DNA of 64,000 nt from Rhynchopus sp. YZ270_cl-10 (GCA_964035575.1 OZ037841.1:992001-1056000); one strand, 5' to 3'; shown: positions 19,545 through 30,446, counted from the first letter of the stretch. The notes: a model not told the origin generated them from the letters alone. Numbers and translations are program-made.

Positions 19545-20287
19545 AAAAGAAAAGAAAAGAAGAGAAAAGGTGAATGACAACACCTCCCTCCAGGACCGTG
19601 TATTGCTTCCTATGGTAAAACAGTGTTTTGTGGAAGGTTTTGAATGGTTGATATGAAGAAAAAGGAAATGAATAGTGTAAACTCATCTTCAAGGTGTTTT
19701 GCGCTGAGACAAGAAGTTTTAAAAAAGTTTTTCAAAAATAATAAAAAAGGATCCCAATTCACAGAAGGATTTTTTTTTGTTTTGTTTTTGAAGAAAGCTA
19801 TCGGTCTTGAGGGTAACTCATGTGGTGGTTGTTAGCCAGGAACCTATTAGGGGAGGTGTTTTGTTTGTTGAGTGATGTGTGTGCATGAGAAGTACATTCA
19901 TCTTTTGCGGGGTTTCTTTGTTCGAAGCATCTGTTAGTTGGCTTCTTTTTTTTTTTAAATAATATTGTTGGTGCGGTCATCAACGCAGTTCCCCAGGGGG
20001 GTTCTCCCGTGGTTCATCCACAGGATTTCTTGTGAACCGTTGGCTACACCATATCTATGTCAATCATCTTGGCAAAGGAGGAAATATAATCGAAAAGTGT
20101 GTGGCAAAAATTGTTTTTTTCATACAGTTTTTGTTCACATACATACACACCCGCTCATACAGCGAAAGCATACACTAACATTTGCGGAGTGATAAAACGA
20201 AAAAAAAAAAGTTGTCTTTTCCCCTCTTTTTTAACCTTTCTTCTTTTCTACGCTTATGCAACGTATTGCGTGCGATATCATTTGGTG

Positions 20288-20321
20288 AGGTAACTTAATA
20301 CGAGAGGCTTAAGTTCATCTT
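20288..20321 (+). repeat. Dispersed ACGAGAG-loop hairpin
   Basis: ACTTAA pairs with TTAAGT around TACGAGAGGC, one base out of register with other copies yet still paired. Ends in a T-run and TTTCTAG. Confidence 0.7.
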
Positions 20322-20573
20322 ACACATTTTTTTTTTCTATATTTCTAGGTTGTAGTGCTTGCAGCAATATGGAGGCGTTGGGTTTTAGCGTTCCCCATTT
20401 TTTTTGTGAGGCGTTTGCACTTTCAACTTCTCTTTTGTGTACGAGAGGGCACATTTATATCTTGGCGTTATTATCTCTCTCTCTCTCTCTCCCTCTTTCG
20501 TTTCGTTTTGTTTTGGGGTAATTCCTTTTCAGTGCGAAGTGCCCAATGTGTTTGATTGTGTGTTTAAAAGCAG

Positions 20574-20696
20574 ATGACTTAAGGTGCCCGAGTGGTCGCT
20601 CATCAGATCCCACAAAGGGTGTAGGTTCATCTAGACAGCAGGACGGTGGCCATGGAAGTCGGCATCCGATAATGAGTGTGTAACAACTCACCTACC
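20574..20696 (+). rRNA. Fragment of large-subunit rRNA (GTPase-associated centre)
   Basis: The sequence CGCTCATCAGATCCCACAAA, then GTTCATCTAGACAGC, GGACGGTGGCCATGGAAGTC, GTGTGTAACAACTCACC matches from memory the eukaryotic 25S/28S region equivalent to E. coli 23S ~1030-1110, the L11-binding GTPase centre. Only ~125 nt is clear. A trace (GACCAGAAATGGATG) at 20728-20742 may continue it after a short insertion. It is an isolated fragment, not a working rRNA gene. Confidence 0.85.
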
Positions 20697-22221
20697 AGGG
20701 GTGGGGTTCCTTATGAGCGGAATATTGACCAGAAATGGATGTGGTTGTGTTGGTTTTCCTTGCAGCTGGCTTAGTATGAGTACGCAGGGTTTGGTCTTTT
20801 ACCAAAACAAAAAGTTTTTTTTTTTAACCCTTCTTATTTTTTTTGATCCGATTCGGCTTCTGGCCTGCTATGCAGTGTTTTCACTGCTTCTTTGTTGTGA
20901 TGTGTGTTTTTTTTATTTTGTTTTTTTTGTATCCCAAACCAACTTTTTAACCTATCATACAAGCAAACGGGGTGACGACATCATTCCCGAACAACTGTCT
21001 TTGTATCGAAGCGGAGATGCTCACCCCATCTTCAAAACCCAACGTTGTTCCAGCGCGATAACGACAGTGGTAAAGATGCGAGAGAGAGAGAGGCATTTCA
21101 GGTTTTCTTGTTTTGCTTGGGGAAAAAAAATGGAATTTTGGGATACTGTAAACCTCTTTCTTCAAGGGAAGATGTATCCTGTGATGTTGGGCATCAGATT
21201 TGCGTTGTTTGAGTGAAACACCCACCAAAAGATGGAGGGGAGGTGGGTAGGTGAAGAGTCGATACCGAACAGAAGTGTTTATCTGTGTCGAGTAGTATAA
21301 TAACGTTGTGTGGTGTGGCTGAACCCAAAAAAAAAAATGTAAACTTTTGTGGGCTTCTAGTCGACTTCTAGTGGAGGCGAAATAGCAGGTTTCAGTCGCA
21401 CCATTGTGGAAACAAAGAAAGGAATAGTGTAGTGGAGCACACACTAGGGTGGCTACACTAATACAACCAAGTTTTCAAAAAAAGGAGGAAAAAAAAAATG
21501 TCTCGAGTTGGCCATCCAAAATTTTGAAGCTTCCCGGTCATCTATTGCCGTGTTGTGAGAAATATCTTTGGACCCAGTGTATCAAAATTGTATCTACAGG
21601 TACACAATACCCTGGCCGCTATTTGCGAATGTTATAGACGCTGAGTGAATGTTCCCTCTCTTCGTTTTTTTAATATTTCTCTCTTTTTTTCTCTCTCTTT
21701 TTTACTCGTCAAATATAATCACTGATTACTACCTTCATAGTGTTTGAAGCCCCCTCATCACAGCGCTTAAGTCCTGTTCTCTCTTTTTTTTGACCCTCAA
21801 AAAAAAAAAACTTTCACGAATAAATGTATGCACAGCAAGACGCATTTATTCGAGGTTCTTTAGTCTATTTTTGTTTTTGTTAAAACTTTTTCACAGAACC
21901 CGTATTTCAAAAAAAAATAGCAGTGGCAGGTCTCCTGTCTATAACTCGAACAATAAAAAAAAAACATAGTGGAGTTCATCCTCGGGTGTCTGCACTAATA
22001 CACATGTCACAACACATATTTCGTCTCTTTTTTGCCCCAATGTGTGTTCCTGACGGTAGTCTTGGAGACGTTAGCACCGAATTCTCATTTTTTCTTTTTT
22101 GTTTCGTTTTGTTTTGCAGAAAGTTTCGTTTTTTTTTTATATTCGCAAAACTTGCGTCTTCTTCCTCACTTATCCCATACCCCATACCCCTCTGATAAAC
22201 AGTGTCCGTAGTCACCTTCTT

Positions 22222-22308
22222 GGCCGCAGGGTACTTTGTGCTTTCATCCGGATGGCTGGCATCGTACAGTGGGTCAGCCGGCGATGTGCCTGCATCAATA
22301 ACCCTTCC
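22222..22308 (+). repeat. GCAGGGTAC...GTGCCTGCATCAA repeat, copy 1
   Basis: Begins GGCCGCAGGGTACTTTGTGC and ends GTGCCTGCATCAATAAC. GCAGG and CCTGC pair to close it. Other copies at 23928, 26299, 36362 and 57333. Confidence 0.75.
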
Positions 22309-22452
22309 TGTTGTCATGCTCAATAAGGTAACTATCACACGGCGATCATTGTACCCCTGGAAACAAGCAAAGTGACATGCTCAAGCATGTTACTGTTTTT
22401 AATGTTACGTAACAAGGAAAATAGCATGTTACTCGGGGTCCTGGTCACCGTG

Positions 22453-22650
22453 CACACACGACAGACTCGTCAGGGGGACTACTAGTGGAACTACTAGTGT
22501 TAAACTAGTGTTACTGGCGTAACACTAGTCGTTACTTAAAACCATTCATAACAACTAGTGCTAAACGATTGGTGTAACACTAGTCGTAAAACACTAGTCA
22601 GTTGGACTAGTAGCACTACTAGTAGTCCCCTGACCAGTCTGCCGTGCACG
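22453..22650. mobile_element. ACTAGT-rich foldback element, copy 2
   Basis: About 198 bp. ACACGACAGACTCGTCAGGG at one end, inverse at the other (reverse complement GCACGGCAGACTGGTCAGGG). Internal ACTAGT palindromes let most of it fold on itself. Confidence 0.8.
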
Positions 22651-23083
22651 AGGCACGAGCCGGGGGGCTCCCTTTTATTACACGGCGACACTTTTGTTTT
22701 CACAGTGACTCGTCGTGTAGGTGACAAAACAGGCATCTTTTTTTGTTCTCTCTTTTGAGCCACCAGAGCATACACAGTTCACGCCTTATTTGCGTGCAAA
22801 TTCTTCCCCTTTCTCTGATGGTGGCTCATATCTAGTGTACGTCTCTCGCCTGACGCCTATTTCAAGTCAACTTTTGATTGAGGAAGCGGAGCGGAAGAGG
22901 GGGCATATCTGATGGTATCCTCGAAATGGATTGTAGGGAAAAAAGCTTGGTTGCGGGTCACACCCCACTCTACGGTGTACGAGGCATGAGCCAAAAATCT
23001 GGTTATTTTGGGAAACCAAAAATAATCGTCGAGGACCTTCTGGAGTACAAACAAGGCCAAACCATTGAGTACAGACCCCTCTG

Positions 23084-23172
23084 CCCACCTGATTTTTGCC
23101 TGATGTTGGTGGGGCGTAGTGGTGTTTGGTGGTGTTTAAGTGCCACCAAACTCCAAGGCAAAATGAGGTGGG
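23084..23172. mobile_element. CACCTGATTTTG foldback, copy 2
   Basis: About 89 bp, CCCACCTGATTTTTGCC at one end and GGCAAAATGAGGTGGG at the other, with internal TGGTGTTT / CCACCAAA pairing. Confidence 0.75.
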
Positions 23173-23328
23173 TCATCTCCTTGTTCGCTTTCTTTCCATA
23201 GTTTTTTTTTAAACCCCCAGAAAAGTTATGATGGATTACTGTTTTTTTTTTTTTGATTTTTTTACGTGTTTCGCACCTTCATTTACTCAAATAACTCTCC
23301 CTTATTCCCTGTGCTTCTTTATTGCCGC

Positions 23329-23371
<43 letters not shown>

Positions 23372-23927
23372 CCTTTCATTTTTTCCCCCTGATTTTTTCT
23401 AGTATTTTTACGGTTTAGTCATTTGGTTTTGTACTTCTTTTCAGTCCACTGTTCAATTCTTTTGTACAGATGTGTACGCAACGTGAAGCATGCTCATCTT
23501 TCTACCCCCCCTTTTGTTTTTTTTTGGGTTTTTCTGAGGTGCAAAACCTCCGGGTCAGGGATAGCAAACAATCTTCATGCGTCTTGTATAGACAACACTA
23601 CAATTAACAGATTCAGCTATTGCCCTGAACAGATTAACAAAAAAAAGCTAACAAACAAACAAAACAAAGATAAATTCGAAACCCATTTCGCCCTTTATCG
23701 GGCGATATTGTGTACATAATCAGTCTTCCGGATTGATGCATTTTTTTTTGTCCACGGAACAAAACGGAAAAAAAAAATCGTGTCTGATACAAAATGCGTG
23801 TTGTTAAAAAACCCTCCAAAAAATGCATCAATTTCTTGTCCTCCAGTGCCCTTGCCTCCAGCGCCGGGTTTTGTTTGGTCAGGTGGTTTGCATTTTTTTT
23901 TCCCCCCCAAAAAAAAAAATCTGTTGT

Positions 23928-24020
23928 TGTTGGTCGTAGGGTACTTTCTAACGCTTTCATCGCTGGCATCGAGCGTGGGTCGGTCCGGAGGGGTGCCCTA
24001 CATCAGCACCTTCTCTTTCA
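23928..24020 (+). repeat. GCAGGGTAC...GTGCC repeat, diverged copy 2
   Basis: GGTCGTAGGGTACTTTC, CTGGCATCGAGCGTGGGTC and GTGCCCTACATCAGCACC recall copies 1 and 4, with several changes. Confidence 0.6.
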
Positions 24021-24036
24021 ACAGATTGTCAACCCC

Positions 24037-24208
24037 GAAATGGATTGTACGACTTGCATGGTTGTGGGGTCCACCCTGGTCCACCCCACGGTGCACCGGT
24101 CCTGCACCAAAGGTACGCTTTGCGAGAGGCATATCAGCGTTTTCCTTTTTCTTGTGACAGTGTATGGTACACTGTTCACGAGAAGGCTTTTTGTATTTCA
24201 AGTTACAT
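24037..24208 (+). repeat. GTACC-type repeat, compound copy
   Basis: Begins GAAATGGATTGTACGACTTG and GGTCCACCC. The tail motif GTACACTGTTCACGAGAAGG, TTTTTGTATTTCAAG is present at 24168-24203. A second, partial unit lies between. Confidence 0.65.
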
Positions 24209-24215
24209 TTCTTCT

Positions 24216-24255
24216 AAGATGTTGGTGTGCACGGGAGAGGCGCAGATTCATCTTT
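24216..24255 (+). repeat. Dispersed hairpin, GTGTGC variant
   Basis: AAGATG pairs with CATCTT; TGTGC pairs with GCGCA (one G-T wobble) around ACGGGAGAG. Confidence 0.65.
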
Positions 24256-24396
24256 GCAAAAAATAAAAAAATATTCTCTTCTCTTTGCTTCGTACTTCTC
24301 TCCCCCCGTACTGTTCTTTACCCTATCCTATTTCTACCCCTGTATAGCGACTATGTGAGGTGTAGGCTGTTTTTTTTTAAATGGGATTTGATAATT

Positions 24397-24430
24397 AGGT
24401 GACTAAACACGAGAGGCTTGGGTTCATCTT
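24397..24430 (+). repeat. Dispersed ACGAGAG-loop hairpin
   Basis: AGGTGACTAAAC ... GCTTGGGTTCATCT around ACGAGAG. T-rich tail ends in TTTATTTCTAG. Confidence 0.7.
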
Positions 24431-24494
24431 ACAAAACTTTTTTCTGTTTATTTCTAGTGTATGTGTCCACACAAAGACGCGTGCACTTTTTTCA

Positions 24495-24527
24495 CGACTG
24501 AGCAGAGCGAGGCTTAGAATCATCTTA
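24495..24527 (+). repeat. Dispersed hairpin, AGAGCGAG loop
   Basis: CTGAGC pairs with GCTTAG (one G-T) around AGAGCGAG, then ATCATCTTA. Confidence 0.6.
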
Positions 24528-24590
24528 CCAACCGATCCTATTTTATTTTATTTTATTTTATTTTTAAACCGCACAGGGCAGTCAGTGCCT

Positions 24591-24748
24591 CACGACAGAC
24601 TAGTCAGGGGTACTACTAGTAGTGCTATTAGTCCAAACGGCTAGAGTTTTACGACTAGTTTTACTATATCACTATAGCAGAGTTAGCAACGAGTCGTTGC
24701 GACTAGGAGTTCCACTATGTAGTACCTCTGACGGTAGTCCGTCGTGCT
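24591..24748. mobile_element. ACTAGT-rich foldback element, copy 3
   Basis: CACGACAGACTAGTCAGGGG at the left, matched inversely by CCTCTGACGGTAGTCCGTCG at the right. The interior is more diverged than in the other copies. Confidence 0.75.
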
Positions 24749-25335
24749 GTTGTGTCCCAGAGGGAGAGGGGGGACGGTGTGCTGTCAACTTCACTTTTTC
24801 TTTATTTTACAGTACGTTCCACCATATGTTGGGTGAGGCGTTTTTGTGATACCTTCAGCTTTTTTTGGGGGGAAAAATAAAGTTGAATAAAGAAAATAAG
24901 CATGGGGGAAAAAAGGTGTATCTATTTCTGTGCACTTTTAACTTCTCTTTATGTCTTTGCGCGAAGTTATTTTTTAAAACAACATCTTTCAGTTGGCCTT
25001 ACTAAAAGATTGGGAGCAGCGCTTTGGCAAACAAAACGGAAAACAAAGACATGATTTATAATTGACTGTTTTGATTCACTTTGATTCACACACGCCAACA
25101 CTAAATGCAGTTTCACACTTTTTCCACCTTTTTGTTTCGCCCAGCTTTGAGCGCACAAATAAAATACCCAATCTTTGTTGAAATTCTCTTTCGTTTCTCT
25201 CAGTTTCTTTTTGAAGAGTGTGACGACCTAGGTAGGACAACGTTAGTTCACTGTATTGTATATCCTGATGGTAAAAAAAAACACATCAAAAATACACATT
25301 TTAGGAGGGTGGGGCGGGGGGGGGAGGTTATTGTT

Positions 25336-25477
25336 CACACGACGGACTACTCAGGGGGACTACTAGTGGAACTACTAGTCGTAACGACAAGTGTTAGACT
25401 AGTAGTGTTACTGGTGGAACGCTGGTCATTCGGACTAAGAGCACTACTAGTAGTACCCCTGACTAGTCCGTCGTGTA
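25336..25477. mobile_element. ACTAGT-rich foldback element, copy 4
   Basis: About 142 bp. ACACGACGGACTACTCAGGG and its inverse CCCTGACTAGTCCGTCGTGT bound it; ACTACTAGT repeats inside. Confidence 0.8.
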
Positions 25478-25995
25478 CACTTACAGCATCAGACAACGTT
25501 TCTTCGCACCCTTTATTTATTTTTGTTCAATTTTTTGTTATTTATTTTTGTGTCCTTTTCTCCCCTAAACAAGTATTCTTGCATACTGTCATCCACAACG
25601 TGATCTGCTTCTCCCACCTCCCTTTCACCATGACTGTCTCCCCCCAACTCTCTCCAAAAACAAAAAAAAAGTAACCGAAATAAAAAAACAACAACACAAA
25701 AAATGATTTCAACATTTTTTTCACTCAACAACCCACCTTCTCTACCTCCCCAAAAAACAAAAACAAAAAACAAAACAAAAAGTAAAGCATAAAATAACAA
25801 AAAATCAATTCCCATCCCCACTTCTTATAACACATCGCTTCACCCAATCACCGGTTTACTACCCACCCTCTGTACAATTTGGTTCAGCGGGAGGGGTTTA
25901 CCTTGTCTTGTAATGCACTATCGGAGTTCAGAAGAAGAAAAAAGTAGGAAAAGATAGCAAAGGGGTTAAAGCAAAGATAGATGAGGGTTGCACGG

Positions 25996-26068
25996 TCGGG
26001 GGGGTCCACCCCACGGTGCATCGGTTGTACCAACGGTACACCGTTTATGAGAGGGTTTTTGTATTCCA
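25996..26068 (+). repeat. GTACC-type repeat
   Basis: GGTCCACCCCACGGTGCATC, TTGTACCAACGGTACACCG and GAGAGGGTTTTTGTATT. Confidence 0.7.
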
Positions 26069-26298
26069 ATGACACATTGGGTGCAAAGGCCACGAAACGG
26101 TCATTGTACCTACCAAAGGTCCAACACCACGACACCATTCGAGAAAAGAAGTAACAAAAGGTAGACCAGGGGAGCAGAGATATTTTTTTTTTCCTTTTTT
26201 CGGAACGTGGAGATTGCCCACAGGAGGCATACCGCACGTCCTCACGTTTTTTTTTTTCTTCTTTTTTTTTCTTTTCCCCTCCTCATCTGGTGTTATTG

Positions 26299-26370
26299 GC
26301 CGCAGGGTACTTTATGCTTTCATCTGAGGCTGATCGTACATTTGGTCGGTCGGGAAGGTGCCTGCATCAA
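26299..26370 (+). repeat. GCAGGGTAC...GTGCCTGCATCAA repeat, copy 3
   Basis: GGCCGCAGGGTACTTTATGC through GGTGCCTGCATCAATTAAC. Directly upstream of the inverted-repeat element at 26403. Confidence 0.7.
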
Positions 26371-26402
26371 TTAACTGCCTTTTTTTTTTCTCGTACCATT
26401 TT

Positions 26403-27364
26403 CATTTTACTGGGGGGGGGCTAATACAAGTACCCCCGGGTAATACAAGTACCCCTGCAAATACAAGTACCCCCCGGGTTTTTCGACTTCAATTAATTTA
26501 TATTTTTAATACAAGTACCCCCCACTTTTGTGTACGTTTTTCTTAGCAGGTGGTGCCAAAAAAATTTTCCCAGCAATTTTTACCACAAAAATCGAGAATT
26601 TCTTTTTTCTATTTCGGTGCCAGGCTTTGCGCTAATTGTTGGCCCTTGGCCCGGGATTTTTGGATATTTTTGTGGTGCGTTTTTTGCAAACCGGGGTTTC
26701 TTTACCAAAACCAGAGAATCTCATATTTCATAGTAAGGGTACTTTAGAGTGTTTTTGTACCCACATGTGACCCCACCGTGGAGAGCAATCAGCTCGCGCA
26801 ATCAAAATAAACCAGAGAAAAGAAAAAACGAAAAAAGTTGGGTACCGTGCACCTGCGGCGCTACCTGTTCCCAGTCAAAAACACCACAATTTCATCTGAA
26901 ATTGGGTTTTCAGACTGAAAATGCCCCTTGTTTAGGAGTCTGGGTTCATATTTTGTGAAAATTTAAGTCACTAAAATTTTGTCCATTTTCCCGAATATGC
27001 CCCACCACAGCGCGGGATTGTCTCAGAAATGCCACAAAACACTGTTTTTTCACCCCAGACGTTACCCGTCGCAACTATTTGAGGTGCGTTTTTTTGGGCC
27101 CGAAACATGATTTTCAGATTTTTTCCAAAAGTTAGCGCGAAGCCTGCTTCACACCTTTTCTCTTTTCTCGATTTTTCGGATTTTTGCTAAGGCGTTGTCC
27201 CATATAAAAAAAATTATTTTCCCCCCATACAAAATGTACAGGGAAAAAGTTTTTAATACAAGTACCCCCATCACCTTTTTTATTTTTGAAAAACCCGGAT
27301 CTATTAGTTTTACCCGCTCAATACAAGTACCCGGTACTTGTATTAGCTCCCCCCCAGTAAAATG
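26403..27364. mobile_element. ~960-bp inverted-repeat element with AATACAAGTACCC units
   Basis: The left end CATTTTACTGGGGGGGGG then CTAATACAAGTACC is inverted at the right (GGTACTTGTATTAGCTCC then CCCCCAGTAAAATG). Extra AATACAAGTACCCC units lie just inside both ends. The interior has no gene. It contains, on the minus strand, the GTGGTGGGG ... ATGGACAA block also found in other elements here. No clear target duplication. Confidence 0.75.
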
Positions 27365-27655
27365 GGAGTGATTTTGCTGTGTGTTTCTTTTACCTTCTAT
27401 TCGTGTAGGGTTTTGAGATTCGACCCTTCCGGAGGTACCAGGATCGTGCACGGCAGCACATTTTTGTTCTTCTTCTGTTCTTGATTATAACCTCGAAATG
27501 AATGTAAGGGACTTCAAGGTCGGTGGGGTCACCCCCTACCAAAAGGTACACAAGCCCACCGAGAGGGCTTTTGTATTTTTCAAGCATCGTTTCCTTTATC
27601 GTTTTTCTTTTCCTTTTTGATCTTCTCTTCTCTTATTTCTCCTTTTTTTCTTTCA

Positions 27656-27688
27656 AGGTGACTGAGTACATGAGACTTAGGTTCATCT
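27656..27688 (+). repeat. Dispersed hairpin with compensating loop-closing pair
   Basis: CTGAGT pairs with ACTTAG around ACATGAG. The loop-closing C-G pair of other copies is T-A here, so both sides changed together. Tail ends in CTCGCAAAAG. Confidence 0.75.
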
Positions 27689-28350
27689 GACAAATTCTTG
27701 TTTTTCTTCTTCTCGCAAAAGCAACCCCCTTGCTTTGAGTACAACACACAGAAGAGAACAATAAAAAAAATGTGCAGGCCACTTTGCGTTGGCCGACCGT
27801 CATCAGGTTTTCAAAAAAAACAAGTAATTGCTATCGGAAAAAAAACGGGGTGTGATGTGGAACTCCATCCTGTAGAAATAATCTACAATAAGCCCAGCAT
27901 TCTGCTCTTCTGCAGGTATGTTAACGCTCTTCGTACACTGCCAGACCCACTGGGACTCCAGCATCTGAAACGTTCAAGAAGGGGGGCTGTCCTCTTCGTC
28001 CAGCACCATCTGCTCGATAGCGTTGTTGGACGCCCGCTCGGCAGGCTCGGCGTGGTCCAGCTCGTTTTTGTCCACAGGCTCCCCACATTGTCGTCGTCGT
28101 TGGAGCAGTGCGGAAGGAACACAGAATGCACAGACTACAACACATCGATCACACCAGCAAATCGCCAGGATGCTACGGTGGTTTCGAAAATCGCGCGGAG
28201 TTTTCCACAGCACACCCGCTTTTTTCTTAGCAATTACTTGTCCTTGTTGTTATTGTTGTTTTCAACCACCTTCCTTCAACCCTTGTAGGATCAGTTGTTA
28301 TTTTTTTCGCGAAAACATGAAATTACACATTTCAAGAGAACAAATTAAAA

Positions 28351-29140
28351 AGGGTCCTTATTTGCATTTTTGGGATCCGCCCGTGCAGTGGTGGGGTCAA
28401 TCTCGAAAATTGGACAATTTTTTGAGCACTTAAATTTTGAGAAATATGAGCCCGGTTCCTTATACGTGGGGCCCATTTTCGGCTAAAATTTTCCTCAAAA
28501 TCTGGTTTTGTAAAATTGACCCTTTACTCCCCCCCCACATCGATTTCAATACTATACCTTACTTCACCTACGGTTGCCCTTACAGGGGGGGTGAAGGAAG
28601 GTAAGTTGAAAAGGGTCCTTATTTGCATTTTTGGGATCCGCCCGTGCAGTGGTGGGGTCAATCTCGAAAATTGGACAATTTTTTGAGCACTTAAATTTTG
28701 AGAAATATGAGCCCGGTTCCTTATACGTGGGGCCCATTTTCGGCTAAAATTTTCCTCAAAATCTGGTTTTGTAAAATTGACCCTTTACTCCCCCCCCACA
28801 TCGATTTCAATACTATACCTTACTTCACCTACGGTTGCCCTTACAGGGGGGGTGAAGGAAGGTAAGTTGAAAATTAAAAAGGGTCCTTATTTGCATTTTT
28901 GGGATCCGCCCGTGCAGTGGTGGGGTCAATCTCGAAAATTGGACAATTTTTTGAGCACTTAAATTTTGAGAAATATGAGCCCGGTTCCTTATACGTGGGG
29001 CCCATTTTCGGCTAAAATTTTCCTCAAAATCTGGTTTTGTAAAATTGACCCTTTACTCCCCCCCCACATCGATTTCAATACTATACCTTACTTCACCTAC
29101 GGTTGCCCTTACAGGGGGGGTGAAGGAAGGTAAGTTGAAA
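28351..29140 (+). repeat. Three tandem ~261-bp units
   Basis: Units begin AGGGTCCTTATTTGC at 28351, 28612 and 28880 and end GGTAAGTTGAAAA. They are essentially identical apart from a 7-base AAATTAA difference at the second junction. Each includes CAGTGGTGGGGTCAATCTCG, shared with elements at 18337, 26403 and 36818. Confidence 0.95.
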
Positions 29141-29180
29141 AAAAAGTGGAGCTTGCACGACTACACTACTCCAACAATTT

Positions 29181-29507
29181 CAGCCCCGCCGCTACCGTAT
29201 AAAGTTCTGTTGCGGCGCAACTTTACACTGTGCCCTATTTTTTTCTCTCGCCGGCGGCGTCATTTTATTATTTTTTTTGCTCCGCAAAAAATAATGAAGT
29301 CCCATCTCTTAGAGAGCCCCCTTACATTTTGCAGACAAACAATGCAACTTGACCAAGGCTGCAAAAAGTTGACCATTTTTTCAAAATGACTCGCGATTAG
29401 GGATCAGCTCGGAAATGCAAAAAGCGGCACTTTTTGGGTGCCGCAGACGCAAAAAAAAAAACTCCACAACTGAAAAAAAAATTTCAGAAATTATAGCGGC
29501 GGGGCTG
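29181..29507. mobile_element. hAT-like non-autonomous element, 327 bp
   Basis: CAGCCCCGCCGCTA at the left is exactly inverted (TAGCGGCGGGGCTG) at the right. The flanks are an 8-bp direct repeat AACAATTT (29173-29180, 29508-29515). Ends starting CAG with 8-bp duplications fit hAT. No coding capacity. Confidence 0.85.
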
Positions 29508-29888
29508 AACAATTTATTAGCAAAATGATTTTCAACAATTCGTCCCTATCCCATCATCCTTGATCAAAACTTTGAGACTATTGAGGCTTTAGGTTCATCT
29601 TTTTTTTGGTAGCCCCGTGGCCTTTCCCCTATTGGTATTGTGTTGCACCCCCACTGCCTTGAGTAGTGTGGAACCCTGTCACGTGGAACAACAAGAAGAC
29701 GTGGTCAGAGGCAGTACCAGGGTCAAGTGTTTGCACTAAACTCTACACTGTAGGTAATATTAACAATGAAAACATATCTGCCAGCTTTTCGGGGCGACTT
29801 TGTTGTACAGGAACCAGTCTCCGGGCAATGATGATTGTAGGTACAACCCTTTTTCAGATGTAAACCACGAAATAGATGATGTAGGACT

Positions 29889-29975
29889 GCATGGTTGGGT
29901 GTACCCCGGTACAGCCGGTCATTGTACCAAAAGGTACATTGTCAAAGAGAGAGGGCTTTGTATTTCAAGTCAGCT
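29889..29975 (+). repeat. GTACC-type repeat
   Basis: CTGCATGGTTGGGTGTACCC, TTGTACCAAAAGGTACATTG, GAGAGGGCTTTGTATTTCAA. Confidence 0.7.
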
Positions 29976-30446
29976 TTTTTAACCTCCCCTTTTGGATGTG
30001 AGAGCCCTTTCCTTACCATGATTTCTTCTTCTCTAAGATTTCTACAGAAAAAAAAAGACAGAAAAAATGTTGTTTTTTTTTTCGCGTTCTCTTCACTGCC
30101 TGTTTTCTTTTGTTCTTTTTTTTGGACATTGCGCACCTTTTTGGGTCTATGACTCTATCCCCTTTGTTGTGTTCTTACATTACAAATGGCATCTTCTCCT
30201 TGCCCCCCTCTCCCTAAACCACTATCTTCTCCCCCAAAATAATAATAAAATAAAATCCAAAAAAAACAATAGTACCCACCCATTTTCTATTCTTTACCAC
30301 CTAATCCCTTCAGCCCGTTTCATCCCCTTTTATCCCCTTCCATCTCCTTTCAACTACCACTCAAGGCCAATTTCCCCCCAAAAAAGGCCCCCCTTTTGAC
30401 GCTTTCGTCATACACATCACTGTTCAAAGCAACATATTGTTGACAC

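Larger units (their letters stand above)
19545..30446. other. 10.9-kb gene desert made of small repeats
   Basis: No frame here has coding character. It holds hairpins, GTACC-type and GTGCCTGCATCAA repeats, three ACTAGT foldbacks, one CACCTG foldback, an rRNA fragment, a ~960-bp inverted-repeat element, a triplicated 265-bp unit, a 327-bp hAT-like element and long T runs (38 T at about 23331). A GC-richer island at 27890-28200 looks faintly coding on the minus strand but matches nothing I know. Confidence 0.6.

Noticed and set aside
20581-20625. tRNA-like A box (GCCCGAGTGG) and B-box-like GGTTCATCTA suggesting a tRNA-derived SINE
   Set aside because: The whole stretch aligns better with large-subunit rRNA, which explains both motifs.
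20701-21216. 171-residue frame in the desert
   Set aside because: Composition is dominated by Phe/Leu/Cys from T-runs, no motif, no leader like the real genes.
28351-29140. Triplicated unit as a CRISPR-like or satellite array
   Set aside because: Only three long identical units with no spacers; a local tandem triplication explains it.
19545-30446. Search for virus-derived or LTR elements in the desert
   Set aside because: No capsid, envelope, integrase or reverse-transcriptase-like frame and no long direct terminal repeats were seen.
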